From contig CM035307.1 of assembly GCA_002900995.3 (NCBI GenBank), forward strand, positions 1,798,001 through 1,862,000: a stretch of DNA of 64,000 nucleotides, given 5' to 3'. Positions within the stretch are counted from its first letter, which is position 1; each line of letters starts with the position of its first letter. Below are positions 33,735 through 45,657 of the stretch, in pieces. The notes beneath the pieces are model-generated. The model saw nothing but the letters and a program-made list of their open reading frames with translations, was not told the origin of the DNA and made no database searches. This DNA is from Ganoderma boninense. Its lineage: Eukaryota; Basidiomycota; Agaricomycetes; Polyporales; Polyporaceae. A program made the translations under genes and the position numbers.

Positions 33735-35794
33735 TTAGAAAGATCTACTATGAGTCTTCTGCTCTCTAGATATCCGGTCCCAACCCACCGCATCGTCCAT
33801 CTTCGACAAGCTCTCCTCGCTCGCCCACAGCTGTTCCTCCAGTGCCGGCGTCGTGCCCGGGCGGTGGTGCCGGTGCTCAATGAGGAAGCGCCGCGCCGCG
33901 GAGCGGATCGCGACAAAGTTGCGTGCCTCGGGTTCGAGGGGCGGGCTACCCTCCGTCCTCTTCGGCACGAGCTCGTCGACGATGCTCACGAGCGCGGACG
34001 CGAGCTTGTGCGTGTAGAACGCGTTGTCCTTCTTGAACCGCACCGCGGCGCGCGCGTGCTCCGCCTCCGCCTCTCCCTTCTCCGTCGAGAGGTATTTCGT
34101 GAGGTGCAGGTGGTGCGCGATGCGCAGGCACTGGCGCATCGCGGCCTCGTCGTCTGTCTCGAACGCCGCGCGCGCGATGCACGACGCCGCCGCGGCGTCG
34201 GGGAGGAGGTTCTTGCCGTGCGAACGGGCGGCCTGCTGCGGGGTGTCCGTCGCGCCGTCGGCGAAGTCCTGCGCACGGAAACCGCTCATAAGCTCGAAAG
34301 TGCGCATCGTGCTGTCCCAGTCCTTCGCCCGCCAGCATGCGACGAGCACGAGCGTGTACGTCGAGAGCCCGGGGCGGATGGTGTGCCCGCGGTCGCTCGT
34401 GACCTCCTTTTCGATCATCCACTCGAGCACCTGCAGCGCGTGCGCGGCCTCTGTCGTCGAGCCCGTCGCTGCAAGCGCACCGTACGCGGAGAGGACGTGG
34501 TCCATGTGACCGCGGTCGAGAAGGGGCCACTCCTGCGCCATGAGCTGCTGGACGAATGTCACACAGAGCCGATGCTTCTTCGCCGCGTTGCAGAGCCAGA
34601 GCACGTCCGACAGCAGCGCGCCGCTGAGCTCGACGGTCGCGGCGGGGGCGGTCTCGCCGGGCTTCGCGAGCCCGACGTACTCGCGGAGGACGTCAAACGC
34701 GACGACCTGATCCGCTGGGCGGCCGAGCGCGAGCACGGTGAGGAAGCTTGAAATGAGAGGCGCGTCGATGCGCACCGAGGTGTCGCCCTGCTCGAGCCGT
34801 TTCGTGAGCTGCCGCCAGACGAGGCGGGCGTCGGAGGCGTTGCGCTCGCGGAGGGTGCGCGCGGCAGGATCGTCGCCTGGTGTCACCGTGCTGCTGTGTC
34901 CGAGCGCGCCGAGGACGACGGTGTAGGTGATGATGTCGGGAGAGAAGGGCCCGGACTGGTCGAGAGCGTTGTAAACGTCGAACATGCGCTGTTTTTGGTC
35001 GGCACGGGAGAGGACGGAGAGGTAAGCATTGATTGGGGCGACACTGTACTCGGGGCTTTGGGGGTTGTGGTCCTTTACGAGTTCGATGTATTCGAGGAAG
35101 TTCTCGTAGGTCTTGTGGACGTTCTGGAGGAGCTTCGTGCGGTCCTCCCAGGATGGCACGCGCATGAAATGCGCCCATGAGTGTGGTGAAGGTGCGCAGG
35201 ACTGGTTTCAAGCCGCGCCGCTTCATCTGCGATTGCATTGTCAGACGGAGGAGTGAGGTAGGTGCTGGTAGGGGTGGCATTACTCACGTCGATGTATAGC
35301 TGGTAGGCCAGCTGGAATCGACCGTCGCGACCGGCACGGCTGATCATCGTGTTCCAAACTGCTGGATTCTGCGCATCTAATGGCATGATTTTGAGAGTTT
35401 CGATGGCTTCATCCATTTTGCCCTCCTCGCACAGCTTGGTCAACCTCATCGTGAGCTCATATGGCTTGAGAAGACGCTTTGGTTTTAACACCGTTCCGCC
35501 ACCTTCCTCTGACCTCGCCTTCGCCTTCCCTTTCCATGGCTTCTGTGCCCCTTCTGCGTTGCGAGGAGGATACGTGGCTTTGATGGGGAAGCCTTTTGGG
35601 ATGCTGTGGACGTAGGGGCAGCGCGGACACCGGTGAATGTCGAGAGTCGACGCGTGACGCCCGCGAGAGGTGGGCAGGCAGCCCGCAGCATTGTTTCCGC
35701 ACCAGATGAAGAAGGAGAGAGGAGAAACAGGAGAAGAGCGGCAGCTGGCGAGGTGGCAGTTGAGCACAGAAGACAGCCGAGAGGCGCGTGTCAT
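33735..35794 (-). CDS. Mitochondrial pentatricopeptide-repeat protein
   Basis: This second PPR protein has two exons. The start at 35794 gives MTRASRLSSVLNCHLASCRS, basic and hydroxylated like a mitochondrial targeting sequence. Repeat-like helix pairs follow: LTKLCEEGKMDEAIETLKIM, NPAVWNTMISRAGRDGRFQL and, across the intron near 35225-35290, YQLYIDMKRRGLKPVLRTFT, then APINAYLSVLSRADQKQRMF, FSPDIITYTVVLGALGHS and IRPGLSTYTLVLVACWRAKD. The C-terminal half (from about 33735 to 34700) is very GC-rich and yields a 343-codon antisense shadow frame. Its RNA target is unknown. Residue count is about 660. It diverges from folylpolyglutamate synthase across 212 bases. Confidence 0.8.
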
Positions 35795-36006
35795 TCGATG
35801 GCGGGCGGCTACGCGCGAGGATTTGCGGCAACGCGGGTACGTGACTTGTTCGTCGCTTTCGCGCAGAACCGACTCATAACTCGGAGTGTGGTCCAGCGCC
35901 GGATAGATTGAGCCATGCATCCTTGATGTCCCTGCTTTCGCTCTTATCTTCTCGCCATCTCTCTGTACATATAGCTTTCCTTCCTGCTCTCCTCCGCCGC
36001 CGCACC
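35795..36006. promoter_or_regulatory. Short shared promoter of the PPR gene and FPGS
   Basis: Only 212 bases separate two diverging ATGs, so both promoters overlap. The FPGS side has a CT-rich run with a ctgtacatatagc string (35963-35975), a weak TATA candidate. Confidence 0.5.
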
Positions 36007-37998
36007 ATGGCCACAAAAACCTACCGCGAAGCAGTCGACCATCTCAACACCCTCCAGTCCAATGCCGTGGCCATAGCCACAGGAGAACGCTTCAATGAGC
36101 CCGCCATCCCGGTGATGATCGAATATTTGGGTAGAATAGGGTATAGCGCAAGTCGTTTCCCCATGACTCCATGATTGGCCTCATCGTAAACGTCAGTTGT
36201 AGCCGTCCGACTTGAACAAGTTGAACGTAATCCATATCACCGGCACCAAAGGGAAAGGCTCGACGTCCGCGTTTACGGACTCAATTCTTCGTGCTGTGCG
36301 TCCGGATTGGAAAGTTGGTGAGTAAACGCGTTTCTCACAGGCCGGCTGCCCACTGAATTCCGACGGAAGGTCTATATACCTCGCCCCACCTGGTCGCTGT
36401 CCGTGAACGAATCCGTATAAATGGCGCGCCCATCGATGAGCCCACATTCGTAAAATACTTCTATGAAGTATGGGATAGGCTCCAGCAAACTACCGAGGTA
36501 CGTCGTACGCGAGAATCAGCGTTCACAGCTGTTCAGAATGAGATCTAGATGGCAAACCCAAGGGTACCAGTCATGCCTGGATACTTCCGTTTCCTGACCC
36601 TTGTGGCATACCACGCATTTCTACAGCTCAAGGTTTGCCTCAACTTCAAGAGAGAATATCTCAATGCTCATCTTTGTCAGGTTGATGCCACAGTGCTCGA
36701 AGTTGGTGTCGGTGGAAGATACGACAGCACGAACATAGTCCCCAAGCCTGTCGTCACTGGAATCACGGCCCTCGGTATCGATCATGTTTCCATACTCGGC
36801 AAGACTCTGAAGGACATTGCCTGGCAGAAGGCAGGCATCTTCAAGGTAAGAGCTTACACTTGTGCATATATTGTGCCAGGACCAATCCTATACCGTCTCC
36901 AGGAAGGTGTCCCGGCCTTGACCGTCGAGCAGCCAGAAGAAGCCGCACCAGTCCTGAAGGAGCAGGCTGAGATAGTGAAGGTCGGGTTTCTATCTGGATT
37001 ATACATCTGTCTGCGAAGCTCATCATTAATCAGGCTTCGGAGTTTGAAGTCCTCTCACCTACACCCGGGCTTTCAAACCTCAAGCTCGGTACGCATCTGA
37101 CGAGTTGGTCTCATTTGATTTATCCCGCTCACTGCGTCGTAGGGTTGGCCGGCAGCCACCAGTATCAGAATGCGAACCTCGCCGTTGCACTGACCAAGAA
37201 GTTCCTAGCTGCCCAAGCAGCGCAAGTCTTCGATGAAGGTCTGCCCGAGAGCTTTGTACAGGGCTTGAAGGCAACCAAGTGGCCGGGGCGTTGCCAGACC
37301 ATTGCTGATCCCAAGCACGCGAAGACGACGTGGTTCCTTGACGGCGCGCACACGCTGGAGAGTCTTGACTGCTGTGTGCAGTGGTATGTCAGTCCTGACA
37401 TCGCGCTTAGATCTCCAGATAGCTTGTGAGTCATCCTTCACTGCTTAGTGGGTCGTAAGCTGAAATGTCCTCCGTGTTATGCAGCAGCCAGCGTTCCAAA
37501 GTACTGATCTTCAACTGCACGAGTGGTCGCACCGGAAATGTGTTTCTTGAAGCGATGCTCGCTCGCACATCCGAACAGCTCCAGAAGTATGGACGTGCAG
37601 AGCAGGCCGGCGCTCTGTTCGACCAGGTCATCTTCTGTGCGAATGTCACCTATGCCGACGGCAACTTTAAGGGCGGTACGTGACGTGTTAGGTGACGGTC
37701 AGTCATTGAGATCAGGTATACTCACAGATCGTTCAACAGATCTCACCACAAAGGCTCTGTCCGATGATGAGCTGCTGCACCTAAAGACGCAGCACGAGCT
37801 CGCCGATGCTTGGTCTGCTCTCCTTCCGTCATACCCCCGAGACAATATCCACGTCCTACCTCTATCGAGCACGCAGTGAACGTTGTTCGGAAACTCGAGG
37901 CTTCTGGTGAGAAGACCGTGGACGTCCTCGTGGCAGGAAGCCTGCATCTCGTCGGGGGTGTCATCGAAGTCGCCGGTCTGTCCGACGTGGCGCTCTGA
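36007..37998 (+). CDS. MET7: Folylpolyglutamate synthase (FPGS/Met7)
   Basis: FPGS adds glutamates to folates, holding them in cytosol and mitochondria for one-carbon metabolism. The start at 36007 gives MATKTYREAVDHLNTLQSN. After splicing the Mur-ligase-type motifs appear: VIHITGTKGKGSTSAF (P-loop), GLYTSPHLVAVRERIRING, ATVLEVGVGGRYDSTN, LGIDHVSILGKTLKDIAWQK, KATKWPGRCQTI, TTWFLDGAHTLESL and VLIFNCTSGRTGN. Near the end the frame changes by one base at 37853-37862 between DNIHVLP and SIEHAVNVVRKL; both flanks are family-like and no normal intron fits. A 42-base GTCATA...TCGAG intron would keep frame but drop 14 family-like residues. A missing base in the assembly is the simplest reading. The C-terminus LVAGSLHLVGG is conserved. 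Confidence 0.9.
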
Positions 37999-38260
37999 TT
38001 TGATCTCATTCTCGTGCACTCACCTACTACCCTACCTCGAGCTCATCCTCCTGGTCTCGCATTTCATGTCTGAGATGCTTTCGAATAGATGTCGGTATAT
38101 CATGCGCATTACCTAGAGCGTAGTAGTAGGGTTTGTAGCCTTCAACAGGCCCGTTTAGTTACCAAATAATGTACTTATGTCCGCCTGTCCATGTCTGGTA
38201 TGCGTGTGCGCTTCGGAGAGTGGTAGTGCAGACTGAGTTCCGGGTGCATCGATGACGATG

Positions 38261-41167
38261 CTATGGGTTCCGAGTCCGTTTTGTTCTGCTCTTGGTTTGT
38301 TCCGCTCCGTAGAAATGTATGGCCTGCGACGGGTGGATCGTCATTAGCGTACTTCGTAGAAACATGCCAATGCAATACGCATACCTTCTGGTCCAGGAAA
38401 TGTTCGTACTTTGCCCTTGAGCCTGGTTTTCTTCTCCGTGATGCCGCTGTCTGCGGCGAGCTGCATGAAGACGTCGAAGTGTATGGGCTGCATGGAAAGA
38501 AGCCATGTTCAGAATCCCGGAAACGCAGACGACGAGCAACTCGAAACCATACCTCGTAACGCAAGATGCGGAGATGGAGCATCTCGTCCTTGAGGATGGC
38601 TTCCTTGAGCTTCGCGCTCAGATCCTCTTGCGATATGTCCTTCCCCGCAGCCGCGCTAGGCTCAGCATCGCTCTCATCCGCCGTCACCTTCTTCGGCCGA
38701 CCTCGTTTCTTTTTTATCACGGGCTCGACTAGGGGCGGAGCGGAAACAGGTTGTTTTCTAATCTTCGATGGCCCTGCGACGGGTACTTCGTCTTCCGGGA
38801 TTGCCGCCAGGACTCGTCTGGGCGGACACTGGGGCGAGCCTGGAGGGAGAGGCTTCGACCCCGACCTCGTTACGGGCTCGCTGTCGGCCTCAGGGTCGTA
38901 GTGCAAAAACGCATCCCCACCGCCGCCATACTCATCCCACAAGTCGTGCTCGTCAGCCCAATCATTCCATTGGTATTCATAACCGTCCTGTACACCAAAG
39001 TCCATGTCATAGTCGCTGCCCGTAGTGAGCGGGGGAGCCGTCATCACCTACGGGCGACGGGCTCCCCCGAGCGAGCGAGGACGGCGACCGCAAGTCTGGG
39101 GCTGCTGGGGCGACGGCGGCGGCGCGGGGACTCGTCTGCGTCGCTAAGGGTGGAAGAAAGCCTGCGTTTGAGCTGGGGGAGGAGGATATTTCGATGACGG
39201 ACTGGTTGTTATCAGTCTCGTTTAGGATGGGATGATGGGGATAACGCTTACAGGCCGTGCGGGAGAGGACTTGCTCAGGTCGGCTCATCCTCTGACGTGT
39301 CATGGAGCGAAATAGGTTCGTCCATTGCATCCTCTGAATGCCGGTGTAAGCCACCGATATAAGTTTGAACGACGGAGAGACGTACCGTTTAAAGGGACAA
39401 CTGTACGGCTTAGCCCCGCACTGTTTGTCAGTTTACTAGGGGCGAACACTTGTGTGGTCGGAGGCATGCCATCTGCGGAGCCGACCTCGGCCATCGCGGA
39501 TGCCAATGCGCTCCTGGTGAACACCTGAGTAAGAGGGCAGATATCCGACTCCCCAGCGATGGCAGCTCCGCGTCGACGATGCCCCTTTTGGATGCGGGCG
39601 ACGCCTAGTCGACTAGAACCAAACACTTGAGTGGTATCCGCTGGTTGTATGCCCGGAAGGTCATTGATGACGGCAACGTTGCTTCTTGTGAACGCTTGGG
39701 TAGCGGGAGGCATAGCTGAGCCGGCACCTGTCGAGCTAGTAGAGCTTTCTCCCAGTTGTTGAGATACGTTACGGCCAGGAGCACCATCATGAACGTTCTG
39801 GAGCAGCAAGCGAGCCTTGTCGAGGATGCTACCCCGGGTCTCAGAAACGTTCTTGATTGTCTGCTCTACTTGCTTCCGGGGACCCGACCTTTTCTGTCGC
39901 TTGTCCTTGAGAGTCTCTTCTAGGAGCGTCTCGGGCACAGACGGCGCCGGCGGCCCGGGGGATGCTTTCGACTTGGACGATGAAGCTAACAGGCGGCAAC
40001 TTGGCAAGCTCTGTGCGCAGGAGCACACGGACGGTCTCGTCGGTGAGTCTGTTCTTCTTCGCGCAGGACTGGATATGCTTCATCTTCTCCTTGACGGTCT
40101 TCCGTGCAGTCCATGCAAGCTCGCAGGAGACACACGTGAGCAGCCGCGATAGTTGGGCATCTGTAAAGTCCTCGGTAAAACGATGGGTCGGGGTGACAGT
40201 GCGCTTCACACCAGACGTAACCTCCGGTGTCTGAGAATCTCGTTCGACGGGCGACGGGGTCTTCGACGCGGTACGTCGAAGCGGATTAGGAGCGGCATAC
40301 GCAAAGTGTCCGAGCTTGAGCTTGCCCGACTCGCTGCCAGCGTCGCTCTCATTCTCCGATAAGTCTGGAGAGGTGCGCGTCGACGTAGGGAGCGGGGCAG
40401 AATCTGACGGTTTCTGATTGCTTGCCTTGGGCAAACCGAGAACACGTCTAATGGATGGAAGGGAGTCTTCTAGCGTGTCATCTAAGATTTCTTGTCAATT
40501 TGGTATTTTGAGTTACCGTTCACGCTGAGACGTACCTCCACTAATCTCGATGCCCAGACCGTTGATGACGACGTGGTCGCTGCCGGCTTCGCGTGACATG
40601 CCTCGAGGAAGGTCAGGACTGGTGGAAGATTCTTCGCTATCTGGAAGTGCGGATCAACTGCTTGAATCTCTGTGTACGTGTACGGCATCGCACTAACAGT
40701 TGCGACTCACCAGACACGTCAATTATCACGAGAGGTGCAAGTTGAATCTTAGCTGGGAAGCGATCTGGAGTGCTCGGACGGGAGGGACTAGTGTCCGTGA
40801 GCTCAATCACGTCTTGCGCTGGTTGTGAGACGAGGACCACAGGAGTCTTCTTCCTTTTGACCGGGCGCGTCTTCGCCGCCTGGAGCCTCCGCTCCTCTCG
40901 CTCCGGCTCCGAGTCTTCGACGTAGGCTGCGGTCGTGTCGCTCTTAGCTTGGGAAGCATAATTCTGACTGCGCGAGAAGGACCCTGGAGGGAATGGACGC
41001 GTCATGTGTCTACGCTTCGCGTCCGTAGCACCAAACACCTGAGTGCAGATAGGGGAGCAGAGCTGCTGCAGCAACAACGGAGAGCACGTGGGGATGCTGG
41101 CGGGGGAGAGGGTGCTGCTTGGGCTCGCGAAGTGGGAGAAACGAGCGGCGGAGGGGACGCGCCACAT
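38261..41167 (-). CDS. SLX4: SLX4, scaffold of structure-specific endonucleases
   Basis: Slx4 activates the Slx1 nuclease and recruits others to branched DNA. The conserved C-terminal domain is clear: LHLRILRYEPIHFDVFMQLA, GITEKKTRLKGKVRTFLDQK and AIHFYGA just before the stop at 38261. The rest is long and mostly disordered, with nuclear-type basic runs (KKKRGRPKK). A CX2CX15HX3C motif (CVSCEL...MKHIQSC) lies near 40070-40135. Four T-Q-[VA]-F motifs occur at 39440-39710, and a fifth at about 41035 lies upstream of the ATG at 41005; that is why I place the start at the earlier in-frame ATG, 41167. At 39985-39996 the frame moves by one base with no convincing intron (a 43-base GTGTGC intron is a weak alternative). 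Confidence 0.82.
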
Positions 41168-41511
41168 ACGCGGTCGCGCGTCGAGTGTCGCGGAGTGCGG
41201 GGGTTGGACTCGGCGTAGGGAAGCGAACAGACGCGTCGCGCGTTGGAGCGAGGCGCGTGGCGTTGTTTACGCGTTGTTTGGTCCATCCGCGACTGTGGCC
41301 CTGAGCGCCGGGCATGTCGCCTCGCGCTGCCCTGCAGGGCCCTCGACCCAAGCCTTGCCCTCAAATTCACACCGTCGATCCCTTCTTTCCCCCCTCAACG
41401 TGTCCGCGCATCGCCAGGGCTCTCTCTCTCTGTATTTAACTCACATCGTCCAATCCTACACTCTCTGCGTGTGTTTTCCTTGCTCCATTTCCACCGCACT
41501 CTCCAGCCACC
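41168..41511. promoter_or_regulatory. Divergent promoter of SLX4 and the KAP120-like gene
   Basis: The right half carries a C/T-rich run with a ctctctctctct repeat at about 41419-41430 and a TATTTAA string at 41434-41440, about 75 bases before the plus-strand ATG. If SLX4 starts at 41005 instead, the region is 506 bases long. Confidence 0.45.
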
Positions 41512-44500
41512 ATGAGTCCTCCAGCGCAAGCCACTCCGCAGGAGCCTGTGTCACCCGAGGAGCTGTACAATGTCGTATGCGGCGCCGCGTCCCAAAATCC
41601 AGCGCAGGTCCAAGAGTCCACAAATCGACTCAAGGACCTCCTTACACGACCCGGAGCGTATGACATCTTGCACGAGATCGCCGCTCAGAAGACCGTCCCT
41701 CTACAGGTCCGCCAACAGGCCATAATCCAGTTCAAGAACGCGACCACTGGTCATTGGAGGTCCAACAGGTGAGCATCACGCGTTGTACATTCCATTCGTT
41801 ACCACATAACTCCCTTGTATAGAATCTTCCCTCCTGCAGCCAAGGAAAGGATACGGGCCCGCACCATGACCTTCCTAGACGAGACTGACGATATTCGTGA
41901 GCCTTCGTTTGTGATACTTGAGTACACTTGCTGTATGCAAATCATCCCGAATGCATTATAGATTGCCCAATGCAACGCATTGGTCGTCGCCAAGATCTCC
42001 CGAATCGACTATCCCGTCTCCTGGTCAGTCCACCCGCACAAGCATGTCACTTACATGTACTCACGTCAGTCATTGTCATCAGGAAGGACCTAATGTCACA
42101 ATTAGGAGGAGTTATCAACTCCTCCGTAGAGGCTCGCTACTCTACCGGTGATCCAAACGCGACGCTCATGCTGCGTCGTGCGCTCCAAGTCCTCAATGCC
42201 ATCCTCAAGGAATATGCTGGGTTCAAAATGCTCACTGGGGTAGCAACTATGGGCAAGGTACGAACTTACATCTAGTTTTTCTTTCTCATACCCACACCTT
42301 TCCTGCAGCTCGTTGAAGAGCTTCGGTTGCCTCTCCAAGCCCACTACGCGAGGATATCATCCTCTTTGTCCTCCATCAACCCCGCATCCCTCAGCCAGGT
42401 CCGCACGGCAGAAGACCTCCTCCTCACCCACCTTACTTTCAAATGTCTCGTCAAGCTTGCGTTCTGGGCGTATCACCGTTTTGCCTGCTGTCGAGACTAC
42501 CATAATTTCGCGCCATGGGTCCGAGAGTTTTTTCAGAATTCGGCCGTCCAGCTGCAGGCCCTCTCGGAGCTGCGCATAAACCTTGTCTCTGCGCTCGGGG
42601 CCCCTCTGGAGACGCCATGACTGAGCGCACCGTCGACCTGCTCACGCGTCATGTGCGTGTTTTCGGGAAGCTGTTCAGGCGTATGCAGCGGGACAATGCG
42701 GCGAATTTCGTGACCCTTCCCATGTGTGGCGACTTGGTGCTATACTATTGGAGCAAGGTCGTCCAGGCGACTAATGGGAAACCAGAGCAGATTGCAGGTG
42801 CGGACCCGTCTAAATGTCCAGTTCGTTGAACGCAGTGCCTAACTCCTGTCTAGACTCGTCTCTTGCCGTTTTCCCTGTTCGCTTCCTGGTGCAGGGCATG
42901 GCGCTCTTCCGCGAGAGCCTCGCCCAATGGGCGCCCGTGAAGAAAGACGGCTCAACGAACGACAGAGGTATGCTCGCTGACTGTATATGCATCAGCAATG
43001 TTCTTGCTAACCTGTGTCTGTAGTGCTCACACAAGAGTTCGTGGAAGATGCCGTCAAGATCCTGGTGACCAGATTCATTCCGCTGAACCCCTCGGACCTC
43101 GAGGAATGGATGGCCGATCCCGAGGAGTGGGTAAACGCAGAGGAGAAAGAGAACGAACAATGGGAGTATGAACTCAGAGTGGGTCCGTTTCATGTGTCAA
43201 AATGTGCCTTCGGACTAACGATTTCTAGCCTTGTGGCGAGCGTGTCCTGATGACTCTGGCCACTCAATATCCGCAGTATGTTAAGCCATTAATCCACACC
43301 ACCTTCAACAACCTGGTCGGTGAGTGAATCACTAACCGGGTTTTCTTCGATGGTTTACATGCTCATAGTTTTGTCTAGGCACACGCGCTACGGACCTACC
43401 AGCGATCATCCAGAAGGAAGCGCTGTACTGTGCAGTTGGCCGTTGTGCTCTCCGTCTAAAAGACACAATACCATTCGGGGAATGGCTGGATAAGTCTCTT
43501 TTGGCTGAAGCTCAAGAAACGCATCCAAGGTCTGGCTGTCATAGGCAATGACACATATCACGATACACTGACCATGCCACGCTAGCTATTGCATCGTCAA
43601 AAGGCGAATCGCGTGGCTGCTGGGCAAGCTGATCTTGGACGAGTGCCTCATAGCGAACAACACTACCCTCTGGCAAGTCCTCGTCCATCTACTTCAAGAT
43701 CAAGGGTCCCGGCTCCGATGCGGTCGTTCGCCTCACAGCCGCAATAAATATCCGAGAGTGTGTCGACGTATGTCCACATTGGATCGATGTTTATGACCCG
43801 TGTAATTCATGCCCGCAATATCTAGAGCTTGAACTTCGACGCGGATTCGTTTGCGCCATTCTTGCCGACGGTTGTGACGTGCCTGGTGCAGCTAATCGCT
43901 GAGGCGGACTCGCTCGAGGCCAAACGGCGAATCAACGATAGTCTGAACACGGTCATCGAACGCGTAGAGGCTCGGGTATGCTTTATACGCTGTATTCCTT
44001 CTGGTTAACGCTGATCAGCTGTGGTAGATCATTCCTCTGATTGGTATAGTCGCGGCGCCAATACCTCAGCTTTGTACGTTCATCCGTTTTCTCAAAAGTA
44101 AAAAGTTGCTCAGCGTGTATTTCAGGGACTGCGGCGGAAGAGGATTGGCTTTTCAAGGCCTGTCTGCTGGTCACTGTCCAGAAACTTGTCGAGGTATGTT
44201 CCTGGGCCTCCTAGACGGACAGTGATGCTCACCCCGAATAGTCAGCGAAAGAGCATGCCAACTCCCTCAGCCCTCTCATTGTACCTCTCATCCGCGATTC
44301 CTTCGTTCCACCTGTGAGCGATATGTTTAATTTTCCTGGTCACGTGCACGTAATTGACTAGAGACTTGGTGTAGGCGCAAATACAGCTCGAAACCGACGC
44401 GTTCGCACTTTGGTTAAGTGCATGCGGAATACGAACACGATCGACGGCGCCCCCGGTCTTGTCGAGCTCGTGCCTTTGATCATCCAGCAGCTTTCAGGAA

Positions 44501-45657
44501 CATGGAGATGTTGGGCACGATCGTACACGTCCTCGAGGCGTACTTTTTGCTTGATGCTTCCCGCATCCTTCAGGCAGGTGTCCACCCAGTCTTCACACCT
44601 GTTGTTCTTAGTCCGCTCCATCAGGTCGCTGCCGCGGAGCTGTTTGGCGCATTCAACACGGCGATGAAGGAAGCCCTTTCCGCAAACCTCAAGCACATGA
44701 CCGGTGCTCTTTCTCTGCTGACGCAGGTCGCACCGTCCGCATTGTGGGGAGAAGCATTGCATACATCTGGCGTTTTCGCATCTGTTTGGAAAACACTTGA
44801 GGAGGACGAAGTAACGTTCAAACACCTTCAAACACTACTCACGAAACCAGGCTAACATCCCCTCTGCCAGTTCCCATCGCACGTACTCACCGAATACGTC
44901 TACTTCCTCGCCCGCATCGCGATCGCCGACCGGCAACTCTTCCTCCAGCTCGTCTCCGCAACCGCCGCGGCGCTCAACCTTCCCGAGGAGAAGGTCTGGG
45001 AGCCGATCCTCAACCAGTGGTGGACGCGGGTACGTCTCTACCTCTCCTCGCCGACGCTCGCACTCCTCCTAATCAAGCCCACTCCACTCGCCGCGCGGCA
45101 GTTCGACAACATGTCCGAGCCGCATCTGCGCAAGCTGACCGCCATGGGCATCGCGAACCTCGTGTCGACGGGCAAGCACGACGTGCTTGACCGGCTGTCG
45201 ACCGAGATCTGCAATCTGTGGATCGACGTGTTTGGGGAGATCAAGGAGGCGCAGAGCAACGCCGAGGACGAGTTCGTGCTGTCCTTTGTTTTGGTTGTTT
45301 TCCACGGAGATGTCTAACCATTTTGGGCAGCTCGTCGCTGACGCTGTATTGGGACCGGCCGTTCGACGACACGAACACGGACACGGAGGGGACGTTGGAG
45401 CACGAGCGGCGAAGAGCGGTATGAGAGATCCCGATTCGTATGAGTTAGTGGACGGGGCATTGCTCACGCTGTTTTTCCAGATCTTCGACAACGACCCCGT
45501 ACGGACGGCCTCGCTCACGGCATACATTGGCGCCAAGCTGCGCGAAGCCGAGGCGGCGTGCGGCGGTGGAGCGGAGCTGCAGGCTCGCTACCTCGCGAAT
45601 GCCGAACCGCTCCTCTTGAAGCAGATATACGATGCGATTACGGGGAATCGACCATAG
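41512..45657 (+). CDS. KAP120: Karyopherin Kap120/importin-11, with several apparent frame breaks
   Basis: Importin-11/Kap120 is an importin-beta receptor carrying ribosomal and ubiquitin-conjugating proteins into the nucleus. The N-terminal importin domain is clear (PLQVRQQAIIQFKNATTGHW, then IAQCNALVVAKISRIDYPVS). The mid-part keeps importin-11 features: MADPEEWVNAEEKENEQWEY followed by ELRPCGERVL, YCIVKRRIAWLLGKLILDEC and LNTVIERVEAR. The C-terminal exons (QWWTRFDNMSEPHLRKLTAM; LYWDRPFDD) also fit. Four places need a one-base shift with no intron: 42597-42604 (G4C4 run), 43704-43712, 44418-44425 and 44496-44502. All neighbouring protein blocks stay conserved and no premature decay is seen, so assembly error is more likely than a pseudogene. 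The gene has roughly 18 introns and converges on the small unknown gene. Confidence 0.85.

Noticed and set aside
33720..34751. 343-codon open frame on the plus strand
   Set aside because: It is exactly antisense to the GC-rich part of the second PPR gene, is Arg/Glu/Val repetitive and lacks any family feature. It is a codon-bias shadow.
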